Source: Selaginella tamariscina
Taxonomy: Eukaryota; Streptophyta; Lycopodiopsida; Selaginellales; Selaginellaceae
Length of the DNA stretch: 64,000 nucleotides
Direction of reading: 5' to 3'
NCBI GenBank assembly: GCA_003024785.1
Contig: PUQB01000225.1
Span: 310,001-374,000 of the forward strand
The position numbers and the translations under genes are program-made. Positions 36,279 through 48,079 of the stretch are shown here, piece after piece. The notes under the pieces were generated by a model. That model did not search any database and was not told the origin of the DNA. It saw only the letters and a list, made by a program, of their open reading frames with translations. Within the stretch, counting starts at the first letter, position 1. The number at the start of each line of letters is the position of its first letter.

Positions 36279-37216
36279 TTACTCTGCAGGTGTGAGCCTG
36301 CGACTAGCATAATAAATAGGACGATCCTTACCGTCCTCTTGCATTTGCGTAAGGACAGCTCCTATAGCAATATCAGAGGCATCAACTTGTACATGGAATT
36401 CCCGATCCCACTTGGGACTAACCAATATGGGGGCTTTAATAAGAGCCGTCCGAAGGTTATCAAATGCCTCTTGACACTCTAAAGTCCAAACATATGGCAC
36501 ATCAACCTTAAGCAAATCGGTTAAAGGTTTGGCGAGTTTAGCATAATGCTTTATGAACCGCCTATGGTAGCCTATTTTGCCTAAAAACCTTCGTAACTCC
36601 TTTATATCCTGTGGTGGTTGTAGGCTAAGGATAACCTTAACCTTGTCCTGATCAACCAATATTCCTTCCCTGCAAACCACATGTCCTAAAAGGACTCCTG
36701 ATTTGACAAAAAAATTACATTTTTCTGGATTTAAAGCAACTGAATTTTGTCTGCATTTCTGGAAACATTTTTCCAAACACTGTAAATGTTCCTGTTTTGT
36801 ACTATACACACTAAAGTCATCCATAAAGACTTTCATAAAATCTAAAAGGTATTCACGAAAGGTATCCGTTATAATTCTTTGAAACGTAAAGGGTGCATTA
36901 CATAAGCCAAAAGGCATAACCCTATAGGCATAGGCACCCCACGGACTTATAAAAGCGGTCTTATGTTGATCTGCTGGAGCTACCATCACCTGATTATATC
37001 CTGAAAAGCCATCCATAAAGGAATACATTTCATGGCCTGCGACATTATCCAGCATTTCCTCTGTGAAAGGAATAGGAAAATATCCTTAGTTGTAACATCA
37101 TTTAGCTTTTTATAATTGACACACACTCTTAGCTTCCCATTCTTTTTAGGGACGATCACGAGTGGTGACAACCATTGCGCTCCTTGTATAGGATATATAA
37201 AGCCAACCTTCAACAT
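36279..37216 (-). pseudogene. Reverse transcriptase and proximal RNase H of element E
   Basis: Fingers and palm: WLSPLVIVPKKNGKLRVCVNYKKLND (36986-37216), then after a one-base shift near 37060 MYSFMDGFSGYNQV, PFGLCNAPFTFQR and the catalytic FMDDFSVYS box. Next come the thumb (FLGKIGYHRRFIKHY) and the first RNase H strand (EFHVQVDASDIAIGAVLTQMQEDGKDRPIYYASR). A TAA near 36280 separates it from the next segment. The domain order and spacing match a complete Ty3 RT. Confidence 0.9.
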
Positions 37217-37812
37217 TTATCAATCTCCTCTTTCACCAATTTAGCATAGTTAGGATTCATCCTGTATGCACTTTGTTTAGCCGGTTGGCATCCCGGCAAT
37301 AATTGAATAGTGTGCATACATATCTCTGGTGGTATTCCTTTAAGATCCTGATAGGACCATGCAAATACATCCTTGTATTTGGCTAACAACATCAATCCTT
37401 TATCCCTAAAATCCGGATCCAATCCTTGAGCTATATTTAATATCTTAGGTTCCATTTCTGTACCTATATTAACTTGCTCTAAAGGATCGTTCGTGTAGAT
37501 ATATGTATATTCAGCAGGTTGTTCCTGCAAATTCATTTCATAAGGAACAGATTTATAAAATTTTTCCTGCAAGCCCAGATTGTTCTGTTCTTGTTCCTTT
37601 TGAAAGATGCTTTTCCTTTCCTTCAGAATAGCATATAAATCAATCTCTGCAAGAGCTTTTAGATCAGGATATGTTTTTAAAATTGCTCTTCCTCCTGATC
37701 ATCCAAGCCCCGCACCCAATCATACCCTTCCAATGCAACTGGCCGATCCTTCTGTGCTAAGTATCCCTTAGCATAGTATGAATATCGACCTTCAAGTCAC
37801 CTTGTTCTATTG
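37210..37812 (-). pseudogene. Protease-RT linker of element E
   Basis: An open part (37210-37572) reads IYTNDPLEQVNIGTEMEPKILNIAQ, DVFAWSYQDLKGIPPEICMHTIQLLPG, the usual region before the RT fingers. It matches the F sequence at about 10040-10400. The part at 37573-37812 is frame-broken linker. Confidence 0.75.
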
Positions 37813-38127
37813 TCATTTTTCCGAGCCCCAATCCTGCACCGCTTGGGCCACCTTAAGCCAAGGTCGTCCTAACAACATAGTATATGTTGCATCCTGTCCT
37901 TCCATTCGTAGGACAATTAAGGATATTTTGTATTTAAGTCCTTTAACGGATATAGTGACTGCTCTCACAATGCCCAATGGCCTTACACTTCGTTGATCAG
38001 CCATTTTAAGGTTAAATGGAGCCGGTTGGATAGGTCCCAAACCCATCTTTTTACATTCTCCTTCCTCAATAAAATTCACACCTGAACCTCCATCTATTAA
38101 TACTCTCTTTAACTTATTCCTTCCCAC
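37813..38127 (-). CDS. Aspartic protease segment of element E
   Basis: A 104-codon open segment starting in NKLKRVLIDGGSGVNFIEEGE (catalytic Asp within LIDGG) and ending LLGRPWLKVAQAVQDWG. It aligns residue for residue with 9530-9830 of element F. Upstream of it, only about 60 bases remain before the insertion point of giant element B. Confidence 0.82.
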   Translation of the reverse strand: MGRNKLKRVLIDGGSGVNFIEEGECKKMGLGPIQPAPFNLKMADQRSVRPLGIVRAVTISVKGLKYKISLIVLRMEGQDATYTMLLGRPWLKVAQAVQDWGSEK

Positions 38128-38187
38128 ATATACTGTGATGCAAGGAACATGTCCATCATAATCACCTTCATACAGTACTTCCTTATA

Positions 38188-38213
38188 TGCAAGTTGTAAC
38201 TAAAATGGGCATG
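38188..38213 (+). repeat. Left terminal inverted repeat of B
   Basis: TGCAAGTTGTAACTAAAATG followed by GGCATG. Paired with 52895-52920, with differences at positions 5 and 18. Confidence 0.85.
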
Positions 38214-38785
38214 GCTATAGTCCCATTTCCTAATAATTAGCAATTTTAGCTATTTAATTAGCATTTTCTAATATTAAAGGAATATTCTTTAGAATATATG
38301 TTTGAAAAGAGAATATTCTTTAGAATATTCTATTTTGTATTCTACCCTTTAATAAATTATAGCATTCATTGAACAAAAATTAATAACATTAAAAAAGTAG
38401 AATGTATTAAATTATATAATATATTCCTAATATAACAATTAAGAAGAGCATAAGAGGTACATTATATAAATATTGATGTTGTTATTAAATATTAATATTT
38501 AAATATAACATTATTAATTAAAAATTTGTAGTAGTAATAATATATATATAAAATCCTATAATAATATAGTCAATCTTCCATATCATTTTTTAAATTTATA
38601 TAGTTAAGTATACAATTTGGTACTATTATTAAAGAGTTTATAATAATTATGAATATTAAATATATGATATTTTATAATTTTGTAATTGCTTTAAGCTTCA
38701 GAAAACATACATTCCCTTGCAGTTTTGTTAATCGTGACTTTATCAACGCTTCTTGACATCCACCCATATCGAATGGATTTAACAT
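38214..38785. other. Left subterminal AT-rich region of B
   Basis: No gene. It has repeated AGAATATTC and GGAATATTC words and runs of TAATATT. It is conserved in A and C and could carry transposase-binding motifs. Confidence 0.65.
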
Positions 38786-41700
38786 TTATAAAACATGCTG
38801 GGTCTTTTTGATTGGGAGACCATGTTTTCTCTAGGCATCCATTATATCTTTCGCTCTCCTTCTCGTGTCGCCTTTTTTGTGGTTTGAACCATGCAACCTT
38901 AACAATACTATTTTTGTGATTACTTCAGGTGTGTCGATAATTTGACCCATCCAAATAGGCTGATTATATGACGCATCTGGAGTAATGAGAACCATCATTA
39001 GTTTTTGAAGATCCTTGCAGCAATCAAAGTATGCTTTAGGTTTTGGTTCCTTTGTCCAACAAAGTGTGGGTTTGCACTTCCACATCACTACTGGCTTCTA
39101 TGTCGTCTGTGCTCAGTGATGTCATTTCAATCTCCTCTCGCCACCTTGTTTTAGGCCAGAAAGGGTGTTGCAATTCTGTACTTGTGACAGTAGGCCCTTC
39201 CAACTCTCGAACAACAGTTCCCAATAGTTGACCACATGCTTATATAGTTCTGAGTAACCAGTTGCCTTATCAGAATTGGCATCGATTTTTGAACCCATGC
39301 CACATATTTTTTGATGCCATCAATAATAACCTCTTGTTCCTTGAGCTGGGCACTCAATGGAATAGGGTCTGGTTGTCCTTCTGGGAAGTGGCCTTTCCAT
39401 CCTCTCCACTTTGAAGAGCATTAAGCCCCTTTCGGTAACCACTCCTGCTCTGATGGCCGTAACTTGTACTGCATAATAGGTATACCATCTCGTATGGAGA
39501 AAAAGAATTGTAGCGGCACAAGGTGACCAACTAAAGAATCACTCCCTTCTTTTATATACTCCTTGAGAAATTTTTTGAGTCTGGCACCTCAGTCACAAGC
39601 AAAGCACAACTTTTTTGGAGATGCAATTTTCAAAAAGATTCATCATATGCGGTAAGGTAAGTGCACTTGTCCTTTTTGTAGAGTTGAGACCTTGCTGAAG
39701 AACGCATCAATATCTTCATGAGTGTGACCAACCATAAGAAACTGAGCGTGATTGTTTCAAAACACACCTTTTGGCAACAAGCATTGACAAGTATGCTAGC
39801 ACATATCTAGAAATAAAAGTAAGTATGAGCTTGAAAACCCTTAAGTAAAATGATTTACCTATTTTTGTTCTCGCCTGCACAATTATCCATCTGTAAAAGC
39901 AAATGACGAGGAAGCTTATTTGATGTGAGACACATGTACACTATTTGAGCTAGATCCCTCCACTTGAACCTGAACTTCTCAACAGGGCCATCTGTTTTTT
40001 GTGCAGGTTGCTGACAATGCCTCTCATATTCCCAAGTAGCCTCAAGTGCAGACGTGTTCATGAGAGCATTATGTAAAGGTTGAAGTGTTGTTTTCTTCAC
40101 TTTGAGATCACTGATAGGACTTGTCTGTGAGTGGGCTTCAAGGTTTCTGAAACACATGGCTAACGACCCAATAGTGAAATTGGAGTCGCTAGACCAATGT
40201 GGAAGTGAAAAGTGTCCATATGACTCACAACCGTGTCCATGTGTTAGCACACCTGTTCAAGAAATCGGAAGTTTCATGACATTTCCAAGGCACTTTGGTG
40301 TTGCAAAGAGCTTTGGAATGCTGGTCTTTGAATGATCCATCTTGTCATGGATCAAGCACAGGTACTCTGATGGGCGTGACACAGAAAGCATGCGGTGTGC
40401 ATAGTACTGAGACCGACAAGTTTGTTGCAATCATGTGGGCCTCCATCTTCTTTGAATGGTAGTGATCTCCACCAAGGTTTTTGCACAAGCCTCTGCAGCC
40501 TTCAATGATGTACAAGTGTCACACTTAGAAAAGCTAGAGTGTTTTGCAATCTCCACATCCTTAAAATGAGTATTCCATATGTTGTTGAAGGTACCAGTGC
40601 AGATTGCTTGGAGCCCCATCAAACTGAGGCACTTGTTCACATGTTCACACAGTTTCAATTGAGTGTAGATTGAAGGTAAAACCTTGAGATTTTCCCTGAC
40701 CCCTGCATTTGTGGTTCGGCATTTGTGAGGCATCCTGTCTGCATTTGCTTCCACAAAAGCCTTGAGTATCTCTATGGCTGCCATGATGTGAGAGCGGGTT
40801 TGACCAAGCCAGTGTTCCCATGAACTGAGGTTCGCGCTCCATCTAGCCACTCATCCCTCCGACGGTAGAACGTGGTCTTTGGGATCCCGTATATACTGTA
40901 CCAAGCTTTGAAGCAGATGGCCACCTTATTAAATACCATGGATGTACTCTGATAACCTGTGTCCGAGGCCATTCCATCAATACACCCAGTTAGTGCAGCA
41001 TATACAAACTCATGCCTTTGCTTTTGGGTGAGCATACGAAAGACATGTCTACATTGGGTAATTTCATTCCGGTCTGCCATCTGACAACACTTCTTCTTGC
41101 AACAGTCAATCGTGGAAATGCTCGTAACACTTTCGGAAGATGTAGGATCCATCTTTACCCTCTTGCTGAAACTTGCAGGGGAAGATCTACAACCCATGAA
41201 TCGCCTTTTTCTTACAATAGGACCAATGCAAGGAACCTCTTCAAATATGAGTTGTTCTTCCGGTTGTTATTATTGAAATCCAACCCAGAATATGTTGAAC
41301 CATCTTGCCGTCTTAATTCAGATGTTCGCCACCTCACGAGGGATCCAGGATACAATGTGCCATTAGGTGAAACCTCTGTCACAACTACACCCACGAAGTC
41401 GGACCCTAGTTTCTCTTCTGACACTGCTTCCATTGGATTTATAGCTGTGATGATGCCTCTTCCGACTTCAATCTCACGAAGAAAGAGAATCACCTCATCC
41501 ATCACAGCAGGCAAGCCATCATCTGGTAAACTCGTGCTACTATTTGTTTGTGACTCTGCATATTTTGTGTCAGCCTTGACTTCATCCAAATTCCACAATA
41601 CAGGAGAACCCTCCTCAAATTCCATTCCCAGAACCTCAACATGCTTGTAAATGGTGTTCACCCATACGTACACACAAGATCCTTGGGCAATATTGTGACA

Positions 41701-41790
41701 TGATGCATTATTATCTCGAACTTCCACAGTTCCAGTGCCAACTATCTCGTTGTTCCGAAGAAGACATACTTTATCTCCAGTATTAAACAT
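38786..41790 (-). pseudogene. Transposase-like gene of copy B (DUF7869-like), frameshifted
   Basis: Nearly identical to 54247-57221 in copy C, but broken by several one- to three-base indels, for example near 41265, 40800, 40440, 39590 and 39380-39430. The 52-nt GT-AG intron is at 39807-39858. All key motifs are present: the helix-turn-helix-like YGIPKTTFYRRRDEWLDG, KCDTCTSLKAAEACAKT, HDKMDH, DNCAGENKN and GHTHEDID. The proposed ATG is at 41790, 6 nt after the splice acceptor TTATGTGCAG. The C-terminal frame after EVITK is uncertain: the frame that gives VKVAWFKPQ, as in copy A, ends at 38786. Confidence 0.75.
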
Positions 41791-41938
41791 ATTGTCCTGC
41801 ACATAAATAATTGTATTATTTATGATATCTGTTTATGCAATATTTTAAAAATCTGAATTACGGTTACTTAATAATATGCATATGCAATAATACATAATTA
41901 TGTTTAGAGATATTCTCATGTTTGATTAATACAACTGA

Positions 41939-42582
41939 TGGGCGGGATTAATCCCGCCCACGAATCCCTCCGACGAGGAACGGTCGGCGGGATTAATCCC
42001 GCCGCCGACTCAACCCCTTCGGAGAGAGTCGGCGGGATTAATCCGCCGCCGACTCCCCCTTCGAGAGCCGGCGGGATTAATCCCGCCGCTCCCTCGATCC
42101 GGCGGGATTAATCCCGCCGGACTCCCTTCCTCCGTCGAGGAAGAGGCGGCGGGATTAATCCCGCCGGCTCTTCCTTGTCGGAGGAGTCCAAGGCGGGATT
42201 AATCCCGCCCACAATTCTTACGACGGGGAATGGGTGGCGGGATTAAACCCGCACATAACTCTCTCCAAACTATGATTTCAAAGAGATCTCGGGATAAATC
42301 CTGTCCCCAAATCTTTAAAACAGGGAAGTGGTGGCGAGATTAATCCCGCCACCCCTTCCCTGCCTCCTAAAATGGTTGGCGGGATTAATCCCGCCGACAA
42401 CTCTTTCTAATAAATTCTGGTAACTCTTCATCAGTTGAGAAGGTTATCGGACGGGATTAATCCCGCCACTCTTTTTCAGTGGCGGAGAAGCATTGCCCGG
42501 GAGATGGTGGCGGGATTAATCCCGCCACTTCTTCGAAGAGGCGAAAAAGAAATGGCCGGATTAATCCCGCCGCCCCGGTTAA
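41939..42582. repeat. Palindrome array 1 of B
   Basis: About a dozen GGCGGGATTAATCCCGCC palindromes and variants at 40-50 bp spacing, starting 150 bp upstream of the transposase-like ATG. It is about 170 bp shorter than the matching array of C (57374-58186), having lost whole units near 42050-42130. Confidence 0.93.
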
Positions 42583-43960
42583 CCTAGAATATTAAGTTAA
42601 AAGGATATTTAAACGGATAAATCCCTAACGGAATATATTATAATCCTAATGCATTTCTAAACCCCTAAATTGTAATTTTAAGAGAGAATGTAAGAGAGTG
42701 AATCTTTATAAGTATTTTTAAATTTGTTTATAATACTTACTTGTAAACAGCACTGAAGGCGCCGTGCTTTCCTATAAAGAATAGCACCCAATTTAATCTC
42801 GCTCCTGAGATGATCACTATGAAGAAAAAAGAAGATCTAAAGAGTGAAAAATACAGAAATGAAGAAACCCTTGCCGGAGAAAGAACCAGATCTGAATTTG
42901 AGTGGGAAATTAAATGCATTTTCAAATTTACATGTCAGACCGACAATACATATGTCAGAAATTCAAATTTTTTAAAAAGAACAGAAAATAAAATTTAAGA
43001 TGAGTTGACACAAATATCCGACACTCTGACATATATACTCTCCAGTTCCAATGAGTATTTTAAAATTGCATTTAATGTTATTCAAGTGATTCAAGCTGTT
43101 TAATATTACGAAATTTTAGACTATATTCTACATTCTTAGTATTCAAGTATATTTATATTATATATAATATATAAATATATACTTATACAATAAATAAATT
43201 GATATATTATTATGTATCATTTAAAATATATTCATAGTCTGTTTATTATTATTTTCTTAATTACTCGAGTATTTAGTTTTCATTTCCTAGTATCAATGGG
43301 ATATTCTTTAATATTTTATTAATATTTGAAGAATATTCTAATATTAAACCTGATTATCATAATTAAATTAGTCTTGTTCTTAATTATTGCAGTAATTATT
43401 CTACATTTGTATATATTAATGGGATTTTCTCAATTAATTTGTTATTATTTCAAGAATATTCATGTGTTAAACCTTATTATCAATATTAAATTAATACACA
43501 CTATGAACATTTTTAAATTATACATAATAATACATCATTTTATCTAATATATAGTCATATATAGTTAATAATATATATTTAATATCATTTCCTTAATTAC
43601 TTGAGTAATTAATCTTCTTTATATTAATGGGATATTCTTTATTATTTTCTTATTATTCCAAGAATATTCCAATATTAAACATGATTATGATAATTAATTT
43701 AGTTAATTATTTGAGTACTTAATTTACATTTGTATATATTAATGGGATTTTCTCAATTAATTTCTTATTATTTCAAGAATATTTCAATGTTAAACCTTTT
43801 TATCAATATTAAATTAATATATATTATTAAAACTATATATGGCTATATTAGATAAAATCATATATTATTATGTATAATTTAAATATGTTCCTAGTGTGTT
43901 TATTAATTTATTTTCTTAATTATTCGATGTTTGTTTTGCACACATATATAAACACAATCA
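42583..43960. repeat. AT-rich spacer with 331-bp tandem duplication (B)
   Basis: AT-rich DNA. From about 43255 to 43930 a unit of roughly 331 bp is repeated twice. Each unit holds two half-copies starting ATTAATGGGAT(A/T)TTCT and containing CAAGAATATTC and TTAAACC. No coding signal. Confidence 0.7.
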
Positions 43961-44158
43961 TAAATTTACACACGCATTACAAGAACTTACAAAAACACAT
44001 ATGCACACACATGCACAACCCTAAACCAAACTGAAGAATATGTTGCTTCTTTATTGAAAACATCATGTTCAACGCATGTATGATATATGTACTCAATCTG
44101 TGTGTATGTAACACATTGAATTTACATGTGTAATATTTATATTAAGCTTGTTGGGAGC

Positions 44159-44187
44159 AAACCCTAAACCCTAAACCCTAAACCCTA
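44159..44187. repeat. Telomere-like AAACCCT repeat 1 (B)
   Basis: Four tandem units of AAACCCT, the plant telomere-type heptamer. A matching tract is at 59778-59807 in copy C. Confidence 0.9.
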
Positions 44188-44623
44188 TATGTAACACAAT
44201 GAATTTACTCATGTAATATGTATGTATGTTGTGTGTATACACGTGTGCATGTATATATGTGTACTCTGTATGTATATATGTGTACTTTCTGTCTTCTCTC
44301 ATACATACACACCATGCATGATCCATGTTAATATGTACTGTCTCTCTCTCTCAAACATACACACCATGCATGATCTATAATATGTACTCGGTCTCTCTAA
44401 TATTATGTACTAATATGTATGTATGTCTGTGTGTATAATACACACCATGCATGATCCATATTAATATGTACTGTCTCTTCTCTCATATACTATGTATGTA
44501 TATCTGTGTATAATATGTGTAAGTATATATGTGTACTAATATATGCAATATGTACAAAAATAATTTTTCAACACTCTCTCTTCTCTCATACATACACACC
44601 ATGCATGATCCATCCTAAATCCA

Positions 44624-44650
44624 AAACCCTAAACCCTAAACCCTAAACCC
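44624..44650. repeat. Telomere-like AAACCCT repeat 2 (B)
   Basis: Three to four units of AAACCCT. Matching tract at 60247-60274 in C. Several TTTAGGGTTT words also occur at 44884-44975. Confidence 0.9.
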
Positions 44651-44974
44651 ATGTAATATGTGTGTATGTCTGTGTGTATACACGTTGTAATGTATATATT
44701 ATGTGTATTAATATATATGTGATACACATGAAACTTTAACACTCTCATGGACACACACATGTTAAAATCCCTGCATGATTTATATTTTTGAGGTGTATGT
44801 GATACACCCACGCACACGCACGCGCTAATAATATAATGAAAGAATATTCGTTTAGGGCGAATCTATATTTTTTATTCTTTTTAGGGTTTAAGTATATTCT
44901 CAAGAAGGAATATTCTATTAGGGTGATATATATATTTAATTCCTTTAGGGTTTAGGTATATTCTTAGGGTTCAA

Positions 44975-45017
44975 GAGGCGGCGGCTGTGAAATCGGCGGC
45001 GGCGGCTGTGCACACAG
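44975..45017 (+). other. Candidate 5' leader exon end (B)
   Basis: A GC-rich island (repeated GGCGGCGGCTGTG) inside AT-rich DNA ends in CACACAG followed by GTGAGATCTG, a good splice-donor context. Both element genes have a splice acceptor just before their ATG, so distant non-coding first exons are expected, and this is one candidate for the rightward gene. Same sequence in C at 60597-60639. Not proven. Confidence 0.25.
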
Positions 45018-45025
45018 GTGAGATC

Positions 45026-45056
<31 letters not shown>

Positions 45057-45278
45057 ATATGTATAGGAGTGTGCGTATAATTTTTTTTTTAGTTTTATCT
45101 CTCGCACACACACGCACACTCCTGTGTATGTATATGTGTGTCTGTATGTATTTATTTGTTTCGCTCACACACGCATACACACGATATACATATACACATA
45201 TATATATATTACCATATACATATATACATACATATATTATGTGTACCAGTATCTGTAAATTTTTTTTATTGATCTTGC

Positions 45279-45309
<31 letters not shown>

Positions 45310-45318
45310 CACACACAC

Positions 45319-45360
<42 letters not shown>

Positions 45361-46137
45361 CAGTATCTGTAAATTTTTTTTTATTGATCTATCTCTCCCA
45401 CACACACGCGCACTGCTTTACACACACACACACACACACACAGACATATATATATATATATATAATCAATGCATATTAACAAATAGTATACAACACTAGT
45501 TTATATATATGCTTATATATTCATAATATACACACATATATATATGTGTGTTTATCTGTATAATTTTATTTATTTATTAGTTTTATCTCTCGCACACACA
45601 CGCACACTCCTGTGTATGTATATGTGTGTGTGTGTGTGTTTGTTTATCTGTATGATTTTATTTGTTTCGCTCACACACGCATACACACAATATACATATA
45701 CACATATATATATACCTATATACATATATACATACATACAACACTAGTTTATATATATGCTTATATATTCACAGACTCTCTCTCTTTCTCTATAGATTAT
45801 ATATCTATATACACACATATATATGTGTGTTTATCTGTATAATTTTATTTATTTATTAGTTTTATCTTTGCACACACACGCACACTCCTGTGTATATATA
45901 TGTGTGTGTGTGTGTTTGTTTATCTGTATGATTTTATTTGTTTCGCTCACACGCATACACCGATATACATATACACACATATATACCTATGTACACACAT
46001 ATATTAGGTGTACCATACTGTATAAGTTTATTTATTTATCTATCTCTTGCACACACACGTACACTCCTATACATACATACATACATACATAATATATCAC
46101 ACCACATATAATATGTGGTGTTTTTATCTCGCTAAGC

Positions 46138-47690
46138 CCTCGAGCGGCGGATTAATCCCGCCGCTATATAGTTGGGGCCATGGCGGCGGGATTAATCCCG
46201 CCGCCGAGGCCTTCAGGCATGGGTGAGCGGCGGGATTAATCCCCGCGCCGAGGCCCTTCACGCAGGCTATGGGCGGCGGGATTAATCCCGCCGCTCTACG
46301 ACAAACCGAAGAGCGGCGGGATTAATCCCGTCGCCCATAGCCTGCGTGAGGGGCCTCGGCGGCGGGATTAATCCCGCCGCTCATCCATGCCCTGCGCGGA
46401 ATGCGGCGGGATTTATCTCGCCGGCAATGGCCTGTGTGAAGGTTCTAATGGGCGGGAATTAATCCCGCCGGATTCCGCGCAGGGCATTTACAGGGAATGG
46501 GCGGCAGGATTAATTCCGCCGCTCTTTCGGTTTGTCGTAGAGCGGCGGGATTAATCCCGCCGCCAGGGAATTCACGCAGGACATGAACGCCGGGATTAAT
46601 CCGGCCCACTCATGCCTTCGCGGAGGGCGGCGGATTAATCCCGCCGTTCATGTCCTGCGTGAATTCCCTGGGCGGCGGGATTAATCCCGCCCCCACCATC
46701 CCTGTTCAAAAATGCCGCAGCCAATATATATGTGTGAGCGCATGATTTACGAGAGGGCGGCGGGATTAGCCTCCGAACCTTCATTACCGGTGGCGAGATT
46801 AATCTCCGAACCTTCATTACCCCATTGGTATGTTGAATCAATCCCGACTACTCTGTCTGAGACGGAGAAGGTTTACAAAATACCAATGGAGGGAACCGAG
46901 AAGGGTGGTGGGATTAATTTTCCAATCCCTTAATCATGGTGGGCGGGATTAATCCGCCGCGTACGCATTCCTGCGCGGAATCGGGCGGGATTTATCCGCC
47001 GCCATTGGCCTGCCTGAAGGGCCTAGGCGGCGGATTAATCCCGCAAGATTCGCACAGGGCATTGGCGTTCGGCGGGATTAATCCGCCGACTAAGCCCGAG
47101 TGAAGGGCCTGGGAGGCGGGATTAATCCCGCCGAACGCCAATGCCCTGTGCGAAATCGGGCGGGATTTATCCCGCCGCCATTGGCCTGCCTGAAGTGCCT
47201 AGGCGTCGGAATTAATCCCGCCCGATTCCGCGCAGGGAATTGGCGTCCGGCGGGATTAATCCCGCCGCATAGGGATCGAGTGAAGGCCCTGGGCGGCGGG
47301 ATTAATCCCGCCGAGTCTTCAATGCCTGTTGGAGAAATGAATCTCGCCACCCTTCCCTTTTTCCTCCATTGGTGAGTTGGACCAATCCCAAACGTTTCTG
47401 TCTAAGACGTAGAAGGTTTACAACATACCAATGGAGGGGACTGGGAAGGGTGGCGAGATTCATTTAACCATCCCTTACATGGTGGGCGAGATTAATCCCG
47501 CCTCCTTTCTGGAGTCACTGAAGGGGTGTGAGAAATAAATCCTGCCCAGTTCTCTCTGAGACCGAGAAGGGTGGCAAGATTAATTCCGCACTCCCGTTCA
47601 AGGCCTCCAGAAAGGTGGCGAGATTAATCCCGCCCACTCTTTCAGGAGGCATTGAAGGGGTGGCGAGATTAATCCCGCCGCACCTTCCAT
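46138..47690. repeat. Palindrome array 2 of B
   Basis: Around thirty copies and variants of GGCGGGATTAATCCCGCC over 1.55 kb, lying upstream of the ParB-like gene. Spacers form larger inverted repeats: for example, spacer words GCCCATAGCCTGCGTGAG and their complement flank a central pair of palindromes. Many units in B lack one G or C compared with C. Confidence 0.95.
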
Positions 47691-47751
47691 GTGAATATAT
47701 ATGTGTATTAGTATATATAAGTTGCATATCTCATTTTATTTACTTTTATCA

Positions 47752-47865
47752 TCTCTTCATATTATTTCGAGTAAAAGCTAGGAATCTATGTAAAACTGTC
47801 CAGAGCTCTCTCTTCATATTATTTCGAGTAAAAGCTAGGAATCTATGTAAAACTGTCCAGAGCTC
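47752..47865 (+). repeat. 57-bp direct duplication in the gene leader (B)
   Basis: Two near-perfect 57-bp units (47752-47808, 47809-47865), each starting TCTCTTCATATTATTTCGAG and ending TGTCCAGAGC. Same in C at 63406-63519. Confidence 0.9.
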
Positions 47866-47936
47866 ACATTTGTGGTGGTTCTAAAACGAAATGTTATCTT
47901 TCTTTTGCACTAACACAAATGTGAGCTTCGGACAGT
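47851..47936 (+). promoter_or_regulatory. Long stem-loop in the leader of the ParB-like gene (B)
   Basis: Arms 47851-47874 (AACTGTCCAGAGCTCACATT, then TGTG) and 47913-47936 pair over 24 bp with two mismatches, loop about 38 nt. It lies 150 nt upstream of the proposed ATG. It could act in RNA or be a remnant insertion. Present unchanged in C. Confidence 0.6.
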
Positions 47937-48079
47937 TAATTACGTCTACTTCTCTCTGTGTATTATTTTTGTATATTCGGGTTTATACAAGTGTGTGTGC
48001 GTTTTTATATAATTTATATTTATAGTGTATTATTTTGCAGAAGGAAGATTTGATCAAACAAGGAGATCGAGTCATTAGT

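Larger units (their letters stand above)
31845..38187 (-). mobile_element. Ty3-type element E, interrupted by giant element B
   Basis: A minus-strand retrotransposon of the same family as F. Read from its 3' end it has LTR (31845-32386), accessory region, integrase, RNase H, RT and protease. The homology stops at 38187, in the sequence just upstream of the protease domain, where the TIR of element B begins. The gag and 5' LTR are not in the window and should lie beyond element C. Frames are better kept than in F: a 258-codon RT segment and a 236-codon RNase H-integrase segment are open. Confidence 0.9.
43961..46137. repeat. Microsatellite and short-repeat block of B
   Basis: Long CA/TG and TA tracts (for example 45020-45045, 45284-45310 and 45321-45356) with CGCACACTCCTGTGTATGTATATG repeated several times between 45050 and 45900. 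A recurring ACACACCATGCATGATCCAT word (at about 44305, 44360, 44445 and 44595) precedes them. Frames through it encode only Thr/His/Tyr/Ile repeats and are not genes. Copy C has the same block at 59571-61780 with changed tract lengths. Confidence 0.85.

Noticed and set aside
41012..41650. 212-codon plus-strand frame opposite the transposase-like gene (also 56527-57129)
   Set aside because: It is the antisense shadow of a conserved coding exon. The minus strand carries the domain motifs and the splice sites.
44159..44187. A chromosome end or ancient telomere fusion
   Set aside because: Only three or four heptamers per tract, present at matching positions in both mobile copies, and flanked by element DNA.
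44987..46092. Open frames of up to 170 codons in the microsatellite block (also 60861-61812)
   Set aside because: They encode Thr-His, Tyr-Ile and Cys-Val repeats of CA/TA/TG tracts and shift with tract length between B and C.
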